From Thermoplasmata archaeon (GTDB lineage: Archaea > Thermoplasmatota > Thermoplasmata > Lutacidiplasmatales > UBA184), in assembly GCA_027314165.1 (NCBI GenBank), contig DAHVCH010000001.1:44590-108589 (forward strand): DNA of 64,000 nucleotides, read 5' to 3'. Under the pieces are notes generated by a model. It was not told the origin of the DNA. It searched no databases and saw nothing but the letters and a program-made list of their open reading frames with translations. The stretch's first letter is position 1. Every line of letters begins with the position of its first letter. Both the position numbers and the translations under genes were made by a program. This document shows, in pieces, positions 52,952-60,721 of the stretch.

Positions 52952-54157
52952 TCAGTCGATGCCGTCGAAGACCCCGATGACGTTGGGGTCGTTCTTCACG
53001 GCGGGGGGACCGGCCCCCGCGCCCTGGGCGAGCTGCACGGCCTTGAGCATGTAGGCCTCGAGGTAGTACTGCGCTTCGTGGATGGCGCCGTAGACCGGCC
53101 CCGTGGTCGAGTTGAGGTCGGCCTCCACCTGTGGCCAGGTGAGGGGGGTCCCCCCCGAGCCGCCACAGCCGGCGGTGGTGAGGCAACCGGGGTCCAGGAG
53201 GGTACCGATGTGGACGTAGAGACCGCCCACCACGACAAAGGGGAGGTTGCCCCCGGCGTACGCCTGGATGTAGGCGCCCTCGGGGCAGGAGGGGACCACG
53301 GGGCTCACGCGGGCCTGGACCGTCTCCTGGGGGTCCCAGGAGACGTACGAGCTTTGCAGGCTCGAACTTGAGTCCAGGACGACCTCGGCGATGCCGACCT
53401 GTCCGTTCCCGTAGGTATCCCCGGGGTCCGACATCCCGTAGCTGATGCCGGTGAGGCTCCCGAACGACTGGAGAGCGCCTCTGAGCGCCCAGCTCGAGGC
53501 CGAACAGTACGGACAGGCCGTGGAGCCCCAGTAGAGCACGATGGGAGCGTTGCCGTTCGACCAGACGGGGTTGTTCGCCTTTTCCCAGGTCCCGCCCCGG
53601 TTGAAACCGGGTTCGGGCGAGACGGAGGAGGAGAGGCTCGGGCAGTGGCTCGCGAGGGAGAACCCGACGAGCACCAGGCCCACGAGGAGGCCGGCCACGA
53701 GGCCGGAAGCGACGTTGCGCTTCCAGTTCCGGACCGACTCCCGGCTCGCGACCACGAAGCTCGCTCCGAGCAGGACCACGCCGATGACCGCCACCACGGC
53801 CACCGCGGTGAACGGGACGATCGCCACGACGATGGGCCACTCCAGGCTGAGGGCGAGAGGGACCGCCGCCGCGAGCGCCACGAGGGTGCCGACGAAGGCG
53901 ACGTAGCGCCACGTGGCCTTCTTGCGGGTCTCCGCCGAGCGCCCATCTCGGGAGCGGCCGCCGCCCTCGGTCCTGGGTGCGCCCGAGCGCATCGCCCGGC
54001 TGAGCTTCGAACGACGCTGAAGGTAGAGCGCCTTCAACGCGAGGCCCGGACGGCCCGAACCGGAGGGCGGGGAGAATCCGACCTTCTCGTCGGCGGCGAT
54101 CTCCTCCCAGCTCAGCCCCTTCCTGCGGAGTCGTTCCACGCGGTCCCAGTCGGTCAT
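52952..54157 (-). CDS. DUF929 thioredoxin-like membrane protein with N-terminal HTH-like domain, copy B
   Basis: 401 residues. Residues 1-52 (TDWDRVERLRRKGLSWEEIA, then PGLALKALYLQRRS) look like a small HTH domain with a basic end and should be cytoplasmic. A Ser/Arg linker leads to three or four TM helices at about 84-170. The DUF929 ectodomain has IVLYWGSTACPYCSASSWAL, with Cys215 and Cys218 as CPYC, further Cys residues and PFVVVGGLYVHIGT. It should form or isomerise disulfides in exported proteins, reoxidised by the VKOR encoded 70 bp downstream. It has the same layout as the next gene, so the two arose by tandem duplication. Confidence 0.88.
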   Translation of the reverse strand: MTDWDRVERLRRKGLSWEEIAADEKVGFSPPSGSGRPGLALKALYLQRRSKLSRAMRSGAPRTEGGGRSRDGRSAETRKKATWRYVAFVGTLVALAAAVPLALSLEWPIVVAIVPFTAVAVVAVIGVVLLGASFVVASRESVRNWKRNVASGLVAGLLVGLVLVGFSLASHCPSLSSSVSPEPGFNRGGTWEKANNPVWSNGNAPIVLYWGSTACPYCSASSWALRGALQSFGSLTGISYGMSDPGDTYGNGQVGIAEVVLDSSSSLQSSYVSWDPQETVQARVSPVVPSCPEGAYIQAYAGGNLPFVVVGGLYVHIGTLLDPGCLTTAGCGGSGGTPLTWPQVEADLNSTTGPVYGAIHEAQYYLEAYMLKAVQLAQGAGAGPPAVKNDPNVIGVFDGID

Positions 54158-54319
54158 GGCCCGCTTCTCCCCCGGCTATGGATCACGGGCGCGGGAGGAG
54201 GACCGAACGGAGCGTCCCGCACGGGGGGTCTAGCCCCGGGGGTGCTATTTCTCCTCCACGTGAGCATCGGTCCACCTGCGGGGGACCGACCGGAACGGGG
54301 CCCGAGACGTCCGAGCGCT

Positions 54320-55513
54320 CTAGGTGATGGCCTGGAAATCTCCCGAGGCCGGAGAGTTAGGGTCCGTGACCACGCTAGGCAGGGGGAGCCCTGCCAACTG
54401 GTCGGCCTTCCCCATGTACGCTTCAAGCCAGAACTGGGCGGGTAAGATCGCGCTGCACACCGCGTTCTGGTTCGGGTTGTTCCCGCAGGACGCCAGGTCC
54501 GAGGCCACGACCTGGGGGCTGTAGGGGGTGCCCTGCGGCGAGAGAAGGGCGGGGTTGACCAGGCTGCCCGTGTGCATGAAGACCCCACCGACCACCACGA
54601 AGGGGATCCCTCCCTGGGTGTTGTACTGGGCCACGTACGCCGACTCCGGGCAGCCGACGTTCGGGACCGTGATCTGGGTGTCGTCCGCCCCCTCGTGAGG
54701 GTCCCAGCTGATGTAGGTGCTCGAGACCGAGGAGGAGACGAAGTTGACCTCGGGGGTGTTCGGGTAGACGTCGGTCGAGCTCGAGGTACCCATCGAGACC
54801 CCGCTCATGGAAGAGGAGACGTTCAACAACGCGCCTTTGAGCGCCCAGCTCGAGGCCGAGCAATAGGGACAGGCGATGGAGCCCAGGTAGAAGACCACCG
54901 GCGCACCACCCTGAGACCACACGGGGTTGTCCGCGCGGATCCAACCCGTGTCCCCCGCCGGTCCGGGCTCCCCGTTCTTCGTCTGCGCGAGGTTGGGGCA
55001 GCCCTGGGAGAGCGAGACGGACGCCAGGACACCGGCCAGCACGATCCCTAGGATGACCCCGGCGATGACCCCGCCCTTCCACATCGCGAGGGCCCTGCCG
55101 CTGCCGGCGATGAACGCGGCCCCGAGAAGAAGGCCTCCGACCGCGGCCACCACGACGAGGGCGAGCTGCGGCACCAGGTAGACGATGAGGCGGAGTTCGA
55201 AGCTCAAGAGCAGCGGGATGGCCCCCGCGAGGGCGACGAGGATCCCCAAGAACGCGGTGGAGCGGAAGATCTTCCTCTTCGTCCATCCCCCCTTCGCGCC
55301 GCTCCCCGACCCCCCGGAGGAGCCGCCCGTCTCCGAGCCGCCCTTGGCCTGACGCCGGGTGCGCGACCGGCGCTGGAAGTAGAGCGCCTTGAGAGCGAGC
55401 CCGGGCTTCTCCGTCCCCTCGGGGGGCTTGAACTCGACCCGGTCGTCGGCCGCGATCTCGTCCCAGCTCTGACCTCGTCCCCGAAGCCTCTCGACGCGTT
55501 CCCAGTCCGTCAT
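54320..55513 (-). CDS. DUF929 thioredoxin-like membrane protein with N-terminal HTH-like domain, copy A
   Basis: 397 residues. The N-terminal 52 residues (TDWERVERLRGRGQSWDEIA, PGLALKALYFQRRS) are nearly the same as in copy B, followed by a Gly/Ser-rich linker, three to four TM helices at about 83-170, and the ectodomain with VVFYLGSIACPYCSASSWAL (Cys215, Cys218). Linker and outer loops have diverged from copy B while the HTH-like and CPYC parts are kept, which suggests selection on both ends. It is first in the likely operon copy A, copy B, VKOR. The 162 bp between A and B include aaatagc (minus strand, near 54247), so B may have its own promoter. Confidence 0.88.
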   Translation of the reverse strand: MTDWERVERLRGRGQSWDEIAADDRVEFKPPEGTEKPGLALKALYFQRRSRTRRQAKGGSETGGSSGGSGSGAKGGWTKRKIFRSTAFLGILVALAGAIPLLLSFELRLIVYLVPQLALVVVAAVGGLLLGAAFIAGSGRALAMWKGGVIAGVILGIVLAGVLASVSLSQGCPNLAQTKNGEPGPAGDTGWIRADNPVWSQGGAPVVFYLGSIACPYCSASSWALKGALLNVSSSMSGVSMGTSSSTDVYPNTPEVNFVSSSVSSTYISWDPHEGADDTQITVPNVGCPESAYVAQYNTQGGIPFVVVGGVFMHTGSLVNPALLSPQGTPYSPQVVASDLASCGNNPNQNAVCSAILPAQFWLEAYMGKADQLAGLPLPSVVTDPNSPASGDFQAIT

Positions 55514-55821
55514 CGTTCTTCAGTGGGGCCGTGGGTCCGCCGGAGCCTCAACGGCTGCCGTTCGTACGCCAAGCCTACGCACCCACAGCGGGGGTATTCA
55601 AGGCCTTTGCTCGCGGACCCCGGACCGGACGCCCACGCTTTTTCCCGCTCCTCGCGCGCGTTCGCCCTCCCGCATGCGATGCGGACCGAGAGGGTGGGCG
55701 CCCCCCCCGCCCATCGCTCCTGCTCGCCTGTCCCCGCGGTCCCCGCTGTTCCCGGTTTCCGCGGAAGACTCGGAGGGGCTTGGGCAAGAGCCCATAACCT
55801 ACCTGCGATATCCCCGGGCGC
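55514..55821. other. 308-bp intergenic region between DUF929 copy A and cobT
   Basis: Two divergent genes start at its ends. I see no convincing gene: the open frames are rich in Arg and Pro and lack start signals. A TATA-like ttgaatacc on the minus strand (near 55590) may serve the DUF929 operon with a leader of about 50 nt; the cobT TATA box is at the other end. No hairpin of note. Confidence 0.6.
55793..55799 (+). promoter_or_regulatory. TATA box of cobT
   Basis: cataacc, centred 26 bp before ATG 55822. Confidence 0.5.
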
Positions 55822-57033
55822 ATGTCCCGGGATCTTCTCAGCGGGACCATCGACGCCGTCGGAGTGCCCGACGAGGTGGCCCGGCAGGCAGCCCATGCCC
55901 GGTGGGCCATCCTTGCCACGGCGGAGGGCAGTCTCGGACGCTTGCAGACCCTGGGGGAGCAGCTCGCGGCCATCCGGGGGAACGAGCAGCCCACCTTCCA
56001 TCACAAGTCGATCGCGGTCTTCGTCGCGGACCACGGGGTGACCGAGGAAGGCGTCTCCTCTCACCCGAAGGAGCTCACCGCGGCGATGCTCCAGAACCTC
56101 TTGGAGGGCGGAGCCGCCATCACCGTCTTCGCACGCTTCCTGCGTGGCGACCTGAACGTCGTCGACGTGGGCGTGGATGCCCCGTCCTTGCCCCCCCGCC
56201 ACGGCTTCTTCCCCCGAAAGGTGGCGCGTGGCACCCGGAACTTCGCCCGCGAGCCGGCCATGACCGCCTCGCAGGCCCGAGAGTCGGTGCGAGTCGGCAT
56301 CGAGGTCGCGCTGAACCTGATCACCGCGGGCGCGGACCTCCTCGCCGTGGGGGACCTGGGGATCGGGAACACCACGTCGGCCTCCGCCGTCCTGGCCGCC
56401 CTTACCGGGCTTCCGGTGGAGAGGCTCGTGGGGCAGGGGTCCGGCTCCAACGACGACCTGGTGAAGCGCAAGGTGATGGTGATCTCGAGCGCCCTGGAAC
56501 GCCACTCTCCTCGCCGGGAGGACCCCTGGGAGGTCCTGGAGTCCGTGGGCGGCTTCGAGATCGGAGCCATGGCCGGGGCCTACATCGCGGGCGCCTCGCG
56601 TCGCGTCCCGGTGATCGTCGATGGGCTCACCGCTTCCGCCGCCGCGCTCTTCGCGACCGCGATCTGCCCCCGGGTCCGCCCGTTCCTCGTCCCCTCGCAC
56701 TCCTCGGAGGAGCCCGGGCACCTCATCGCCCTCGAGGCGTTGGGGCTCCAGCCTTACTTCGACTTCTCGACCCGGATGGGGGAAGGGACGAGCGCGGCCC
56801 TCCAGATGGGCCTCTGCGAGCTTGCGAGCCGTCTGCTGAGGGAGATGGCGACCGTCGAGGAGGTCGCGGCAGCCCGACGCGACGCTCTCGCCGCCGCCGC
56901 CTCGCCCCCGTCGGGAGCGCGCCCGACCGACCCCTCCACCCCCTTCTATGCCCCGCTGTCGGCCGATATCCCCCCGCCCGGTCCTGGCGCGCCGAGGACC
57001 CGCTCCTCTCCTCCTCCCGCGGTGGCCCGCTGA
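55822..57033 (+). CDS. cobT: Nicotinate-nucleotide-dimethylbenzimidazole phosphoribosyltransferase
   Basis: 403 residues. It prepares the lower ligand of cobamides as alpha-ribazole phosphate. Motifs of the bacterial-type enzyme are present: LGRLQTLGEQLAAI at the start, VFVADHGVTEEGVS, LAVGDLGIGNTTSASAVLAAL, GGFEIGAMAGAYIAGA, VIVDGLTASAAALFA and FSTRMGEGTSAAL near the end with the catalytic Glu. The C-terminal 45 residues are a Pro/Ala-rich addition. No other cobalamin genes lie in the window, so it may be part of salvage or remodelling. A Nudix gene follows after 8 bp. Confidence 0.95.
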   Translation: MSRDLLSGTIDAVGVPDEVARQAAHARWAILATAEGSLGRLQTLGEQLAAIRGNEQPTFHHKSIAVFVADHGVTEEGVSSHPKELTAAMLQNLLEGGAAITVFARFLRGDLNVVDVGVDAPSLPPRHGFFPRKVARGTRNFAREPAMTASQARESVRVGIEVALNLITAGADLLAVGDLGIGNTTSASAVLAALTGLPVERLVGQGSGSNDDLVKRKVMVISSALERHSPRREDPWEVLESVGGFEIGAMAGAYIAGASRRVPVIVDGLTASAAALFATAICPRVRPFLVPSHSSEEPGHLIALEALGLQPYFDFSTRMGEGTSAALQMGLCELASRLLREMATVEEVAAARRDALAAAASPPSGARPTDPSTPFYAPLSADIPPPGPGAPRTRSSPPPAVAR

Positions 57034-57041
57034 ACGGCTTG

Positions 57042-57683
57042 GTGTCGGCCGTGGCCGGGGTCCCTGGAGCCGTCTCCTGCCAGACGCTCTACGCACGGCT
57101 GAAGGCCGCCCCGCCCTGGGACGACCGGCCCGGGGGTTCCCATCGCGCCGTCGCGCCCATGACCGGGGAGGCCGCGGTACTTTCGCTCTTCCGTCGGAAC
57201 AGGGGGCGGACCGAGGTCTTCCTCATCCGGCGTGCCGAGCGGACGGGCGACCCGTGGTCGGGCAACATCGCGTTCCCGGGGGGACGTCGTGACGCCGGTG
57301 ATCCCGACATCCGCGCCACGGTCCTTCGAGAGGCCGAGGAGGAGGTGGGACTCTCTCCCGGCGACCTGGTCGGGCCCCCGCTTCTGGTCGGGACCCGCGC
57401 TCCGGCCAACCGCCCCTGGTTGCACGTGTCCGTCTTCGTGGACGTCCTTGCCGAGGAGGGAGGAGCTGGACCCACGGGCCGGAGCGAGGAGGTGGCGGAG
57501 AGCTTCTGGGCGCCCATGGGGGAGCTCCACGAGTCGGACGCCCCCGTGGACGTCAACTCCTCGATAGGCCCGCTGAAGGTGGAGGCCCTCACGTTCCAGG
57601 GACGGATCGTGTGGGGGTTCACCCGAAGGGTCCTTCTGGACCTCATCGAGTCCTACGGGACGATCCTCTCGTTGCAGGCCTGA
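57042..57683 (+). CDS. Nudix hydrolase, probable CoA diphosphatase
   Basis: 213 residues from GTG 57042 (TTG 57039 is possible). The Nudix box is seen as GGRRDAGDPDIRATVLREAE then EEVGL, with the D-x2-D spacing and LREAEEEVGL of the NudL/NUDT7 CoA pyrophosphatases. The upstream strand FLIRRAERTGDPWSGNIAFP fits the same group, which cuts CoA and its thioesters to 4'-phosphopantetheine derivatives. It begins 8 bp after cobT, so the two are cotranscribed although no direct link in function is known. CoA turnover would suit the many acyl-CoA genes of the window. Confidence 0.9.
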   Translation: MSAVAGVPGAVSCQTLYARLKAAPPWDDRPGGSHRAVAPMTGEAAVLSLFRRNRGRTEVFLIRRAERTGDPWSGNIAFPGGRRDAGDPDIRATVLREAEEEVGLSPGDLVGPPLLVGTRAPANRPWLHVSVFVDVLAEEGGAGPTGRSEEVAESFWAPMGELHESDAPVDVNSSIGPLKVEALTFQGRIVWGFTRRVLLDLIESYGTILSLQA

Positions 57684-57702
57684 AGCGCGGGCCGCCCGCC
57701 GT

Positions 57703-58326
57703 TCAGCTGGGAAGCGGCCGGCCGAAGGGGCTCGTGGACCGGTAGGTGGAGGTCACCTGGTTCGCCCGCCTCACCCCGTGGCGGAACGCGGCGTAGGTGA
57801 TGAAAAAGGCCACGAGGACCGAGATGAGGAGGATGGCGACCAGGTTCACGTCGTCCTTTCGGCTCCCGCCGCGCAGGGTGGAGTAGGCGCTCCGGAACCC
57901 TTCCGCGTAGATCGCGATGTCGAGGACCTCGGCGAAGACGTTCCAGGCGGAAATCGCGATCGTCCCGAAGGAGCGCTGGCGGTAGGCCACGGCGAGGGAT
58001 TGGGCGGTGACCACCAGACCGAACCCGATGATCATCGCGCCGAAGACGAGGAAGTCGAAGGCGAGGATGACGTTCAGCGAACCCGCCGTCAGATAGCCCA
58101 GGTAGAACGCGAGGTAACCCAGGACCACCATCATCACGTAGGACATCCCGGCGAAGGCCAGGCCGAGGGCGGCGTAGGAGGCGTATCTGGGCAGCTTCGG
58201 CGCCGCCTGTCCAGGAGAGTTCTTCATCAGGGTGAGGGAGAACCCCGACATGTAGGCGTTCCAGATCGAGATCGCGAAGTCCGCGACGAGGAAGATGACC
58301 AGGAGGAGGAGCCCGAGATCGACCAC
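57703..58326 (-). CDS. Multi-pass membrane protein of unknown function
   Basis: 207 residues from GTG 58326, which a TATA box 25 bp upstream supports. Five TM helices can be drawn at about 4-22, 50-72, 84-106, 120-142 and 160-182. A short charged loop (RGGSRKDD) lies before the last helix, and the tail is polar. I know no family. It converges with the Nudix gene and diverges from the TBP gene, sharing the short AT-rich promoter region with it. Confidence 0.75.
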   Translation of the reverse strand: MVDLGLLLLVIFLVADFAISIWNAYMSGFSLTLMKNSPGQAAPKLPRYASYAALGLAFAGMSYVMMVVLGYLAFYLGYLTAGSLNVILAFDFLVFGAMIIGFGLVVTAQSLAVAYRQRSFGTIAISAWNVFAEVLDIAIYAEGFRSAYSTLRGGSRKDDVNLVAILLISVLVAFFITYAAFRHGVRRANQVTSTYRSTSPFGRPLPS

Positions 58327-58346
58327 GGGCCTTCCAGCGGTGCGGG

Positions 58347-58355
58347 GTTTTGAAG
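58347..58355 (-). promoter_or_regulatory. TATA box of the multi-pass membrane protein
   Basis: The minus strand reads cttcaaaac, centred 25 bp before GTG 58326. Confidence 0.55.
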
Positions 58356-58442
58356 CCTGGCCCCGGGGTGGGTGGGGCGCCCTTCGGTGGCGCGCGACCC
58401 CCCTTCCGGGGTCCGGGGGGGTCCGGTCCGCGTCGCCACAAC

Positions 58443-58466
58443 ATTTAAAAACCCACCCTTAAATAC
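58443..58466 (+). promoter_or_regulatory. Two tandem TATA boxes before the TBP gene
   Basis: atttaaaa (58443-58450) and cttaaatac (58458-58466) lie 15 bp apart. The second is 24 bp from the TBP ATG and is the expected promoter. The first is too far for the same start and may bind TBP for autoregulation or give a second start. Confidence 0.65.
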
Positions 58467-58485
58467 TCACGCGGGGCCGTTCGAG

Positions 58486-59034
58486 ATGGCAAAGATCCGG
58501 ATCGAGAACGTCGTCGCGTCAACATCGCTCGGGGACGAACTTGACCTGCAGGCCATCGCCCTCGCGCTGGACGGCGCCGAGTACGAACCGGAGCAGTTCC
58601 CTGGGCTCATCTATCGTCTGAAGGAGCCCAAGACGGCGATCCTGCTCTTCCGCAGCGGGAAGGTCGTGTGCACCGGCGCCAAGAGCATGGCCGAGGTGGA
58701 GGAATCCATCCACAAGGTCGCCCAGCAGATCCGCAAGGCGGGCCAGAAGGTCAACACCCGTCCGAAGATCGAGGTGCAGAACATCGTCGCGTCCTCCGAC
58801 CTCGAGTCGGAGATCAACCTCAACGCCATCGCCGTGACCCTCGGGCTCGAACGCGTCGAGTACGAGCCGGAACAGTTCCCGGGTCTCGTCTGCCGGATCG
58901 ACGAGCCTCGCGTCGTCGTGCTGCTCTTCGGGAGCGGCAAGCTGGTCTGCACAGGAGCGCGCAAGCCCTCGGACGTCGAGGTCGCGGTCCAGAAGATCAC
59001 GAAGGAGCTGCAGGGCGCGGGACTGCTCCGCTGA
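58486..59034 (+). CDS. tbp: TATA-binding protein (TBP)
   Basis: 182 residues, the normal archaeal size. Two direct repeats make the saddle: FPGLIYRLKEPKTAILLFRS with GKVVCTGAKS in the first half and FPGLVCRIDEPRVVVLLFGS with GKLVCTGARK in the second. The Phe pairs that kink DNA are in FPGL and LLF of each repeat. It recruits TFB and RNA polymerase to the TATA elements seen across this window. It opens a run of same-direction genes: tatD-like, tmk and cdc6. The promoter has two TATA boxes. Confidence 0.97.
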   Translation: MAKIRIENVVASTSLGDELDLQAIALALDGAEYEPEQFPGLIYRLKEPKTAILLFRSGKVVCTGAKSMAEVEESIHKVAQQIRKAGQKVNTRPKIEVQNIVASSDLESEINLNAIAVTLGLERVEYEPEQFPGLVCRIDEPRVVVLLFGSGKLVCTGARKPSDVEVAVQKITKELQGAGLLR

Positions 59035-59094
59035 GAGGACCGGCCCCCTCCCGACGGTCCGTCGCGGGCGAGGTCGCAGGGGTCGGCCCACCCT

Positions 59095-60003
59095 ATGGCC
59101 CCTGACGCGCGCCCCTTCCCGCTGCCTATCGTGGACCACCACGCCCACCTTCGCCCCGGTCCGAGCGGGATAGCCGCCGCGCGCGCGTTCGAAGCCCAGG
59201 GCGGGACCGACCTTTTCCTCGCGACCCAGAACTACCTCCCCCGACCTCCGAGGTCGCTCGAGGAGTACCGGGAGCAGTTCTCGACGACCGAGGTCCTCGC
59301 CAAGACGGTGCGAGAGGAGACCGGCCTCCGCGTCTACGTGGTCCTAGCCCCCTACCCGATCGATCTGGTCCACGCGGTGCCCGACCTTCCGCTCGAGGAA
59401 GCGGAGGCGCTGCAGACGCGCGCGCTCGAGCTCGCCTCCCGCGAGGTCGGGGAGCGCCGCGCCGTCGCCCTCGGGGAGGTCGGGCTTCCGCACTTCCCGA
59501 CCGAACCGCCGGTGCTCGAAGCCCTGGAGCGCGTGCTCGACGTGGCGCTGCGTCTGGCCAAGGAGGTGGGGTGTCCGGCGGTGCTGCACACCGACGACCT
59601 CGACGCGGCCGGGTATCGTCGGCTCGCCGAGAGGGGAGCTCGTTGCGGTCTCGCCCCCCAGCGCATGGTCAAGCACTACGCCCGTACCTACCTTCCCCCG
59701 GAGGAACGATCCGGGTTGACCGCATCCTTCCTGGCCAAACGCGACCTGGTCCGACAGGCCCTTCGCGACCCCGGTCCGTGGTTCCTCGAGACGGACTTCC
59801 TGGACGACCCTACGAGACCCGGGGTCGCCTTACCGCTGGACACCGTGGCGCGCCGCGTACGAGCGCTCTGGACCAACCCCGCCCTACCCGGGGTGGACAC
59901 CGAGGCCGCGCTCCGAGTGCCCTTCGTGGAAGCGCCCCAGCGGATCTACGGGCTCGACCTCGCCCGCGAGACCCCCTTCGTCTTCCGGGAGGGCGGGGCA
60001 TGA
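59095..60003 (+). CDS. TatD-like metal-dependent hydrolase (archaeal COG1099-like)
   Basis: 302 residues. TIM-barrel amidohydrolase: His pair in PIVDHHAHLRPG, Glu in ALGEVGLPHFP, His in AVLHTDDLDAAG, and Asp in FLETDFLDDPTRPG. The archaeal COG1099 group is related to TatD nucleases, but its activity is unproven. The gene lies 60 bp after tbp, and its last bases overlap the start of tmk (ATGA), so it is part of this operon. A role in DNA or nucleotide processing fits the neighbours but is inference. Confidence 0.88.
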   Translation: MAPDARPFPLPIVDHHAHLRPGPSGIAAARAFEAQGGTDLFLATQNYLPRPPRSLEEYREQFSTTEVLAKTVREETGLRVYVVLAPYPIDLVHAVPDLPLEEAEALQTRALELASREVGERRAVALGEVGLPHFPTEPPVLEALERVLDVALRLAKEVGCPAVLHTDDLDAAGYRRLAERGARCGLAPQRMVKHYARTYLPPEERSGLTASFLAKRDLVRQALRDPGPWFLETDFLDDPTRPGVALPLDTVARRVRALWTNPALPGVDTEAALRVPFVEAPQRIYGLDLARETPFVFREGGA

Positions 60004-60680
60004 GCCCAGGTCCGCGCGATCCAGGCAGGGCAGCGCGCCCTCGTCCCATGGGGAGGCTCGTGGCCGTCGAAGGCATCGATGGAACGGGGAAGACCACCTT
60101 GATGTCGCAACTCCTGCGGGCCCTCCGCTCTCGCGGGTGGAAGGTGGCGCGGTGGCAGGAGCCCTCTGACGGTCCTCTGGGCCGCGCTGCACGCGAGGCC
60201 TCCGGGAGCGACCCCGCCCAGGCCGCGCTGCTCTTCACGCTCGATCGAGGCTCCGAGCGGGCCCGGCTCGAGAGGATCCTCCAAAGGAGCGACCTGGTGC
60301 TCTCGGACCGGTCGTTCTACTCGACGCTCGCCTACCAGGGGAGCGTGCTCTCCCCCCGCGAACGGAGGGGTCTGGAGACGTTGCAGCGCGTGGTCGCCCG
60401 GCGCCCCGACCTGGTCCTGTGGTTGGACCTCGCTCCGGCGCGGGCGATGGAGAGGATCTCCTCACGCGGCGCGGTCCGCTCCCCGCTGGAACGGTTGGGG
60501 ACCCTGCGAAGGGTCTCGGGAACCTACCGGCGATACGCACGATCGGAGGGGCGGCGGTTCGTCCGCCTGGACGCCTCGCGGCCCCCCGAAGAGGTCTGCG
60601 CGGCAGCCCAGAGGGCCATCCTCGCGCGCTGGAAGACCCCGAGAAGGGGGAAGCTGGGACCCCGGGGCGCGAGGCTTTAG
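60000..60680 (+). CDS. tmk: Thymidylate kinase
   Basis: 226 residues from ATG 60000, which overlaps the upstream stop; ATG 60048 (MGRLVAVEGIDGTGKTT) gives the usual N-terminus and may be the true start. P-loop EGIDGTGKTT, the DR-x-Y/F motif LSDRSFYSTLAYQG and the following LVLWLDLAP are those of dTMP kinases. The lid region is Arg-rich (RISSRGAVRSPLERLG). It makes dTDP from dTMP for DNA synthesis. It lies between the TatD-like hydrolase and cdc6. Confidence 0.92.
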   Translation: MSPGPRDPGRAARPRPMGRLVAVEGIDGTGKTTLMSQLLRALRSRGWKVARWQEPSDGPLGRAAREASGSDPAQAALLFTLDRGSERARLERILQRSDLVLSDRSFYSTLAYQGSVLSPRERRGLETLQRVVARRPDLVLWLDLAPARAMERISSRGAVRSPLERLGTLRRVSGTYRRYARSEGRRFVRLDASRPPEEVCAAAQRAILARWKTPRRGKLGPRGARL

Positions 60681-60721
60681 ACCCGTCGTTCCTGTCGAGC
60701 TTCGCCCACGGGCAAAAAACC

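Noticed and set aside
55531..55797. 88-residue plus-strand ORF between DUF929 copy A and cobT
   Set aside because: Arg/Pro-rich composition, no upstream signal, and it would cover the promoters of both flanking genes.
60681..60721. Replication origin beside cdc6
   Set aside because: Only 41 bp are non-coding and no origin-box repeat or AT-rich unwinding stretch is visible.
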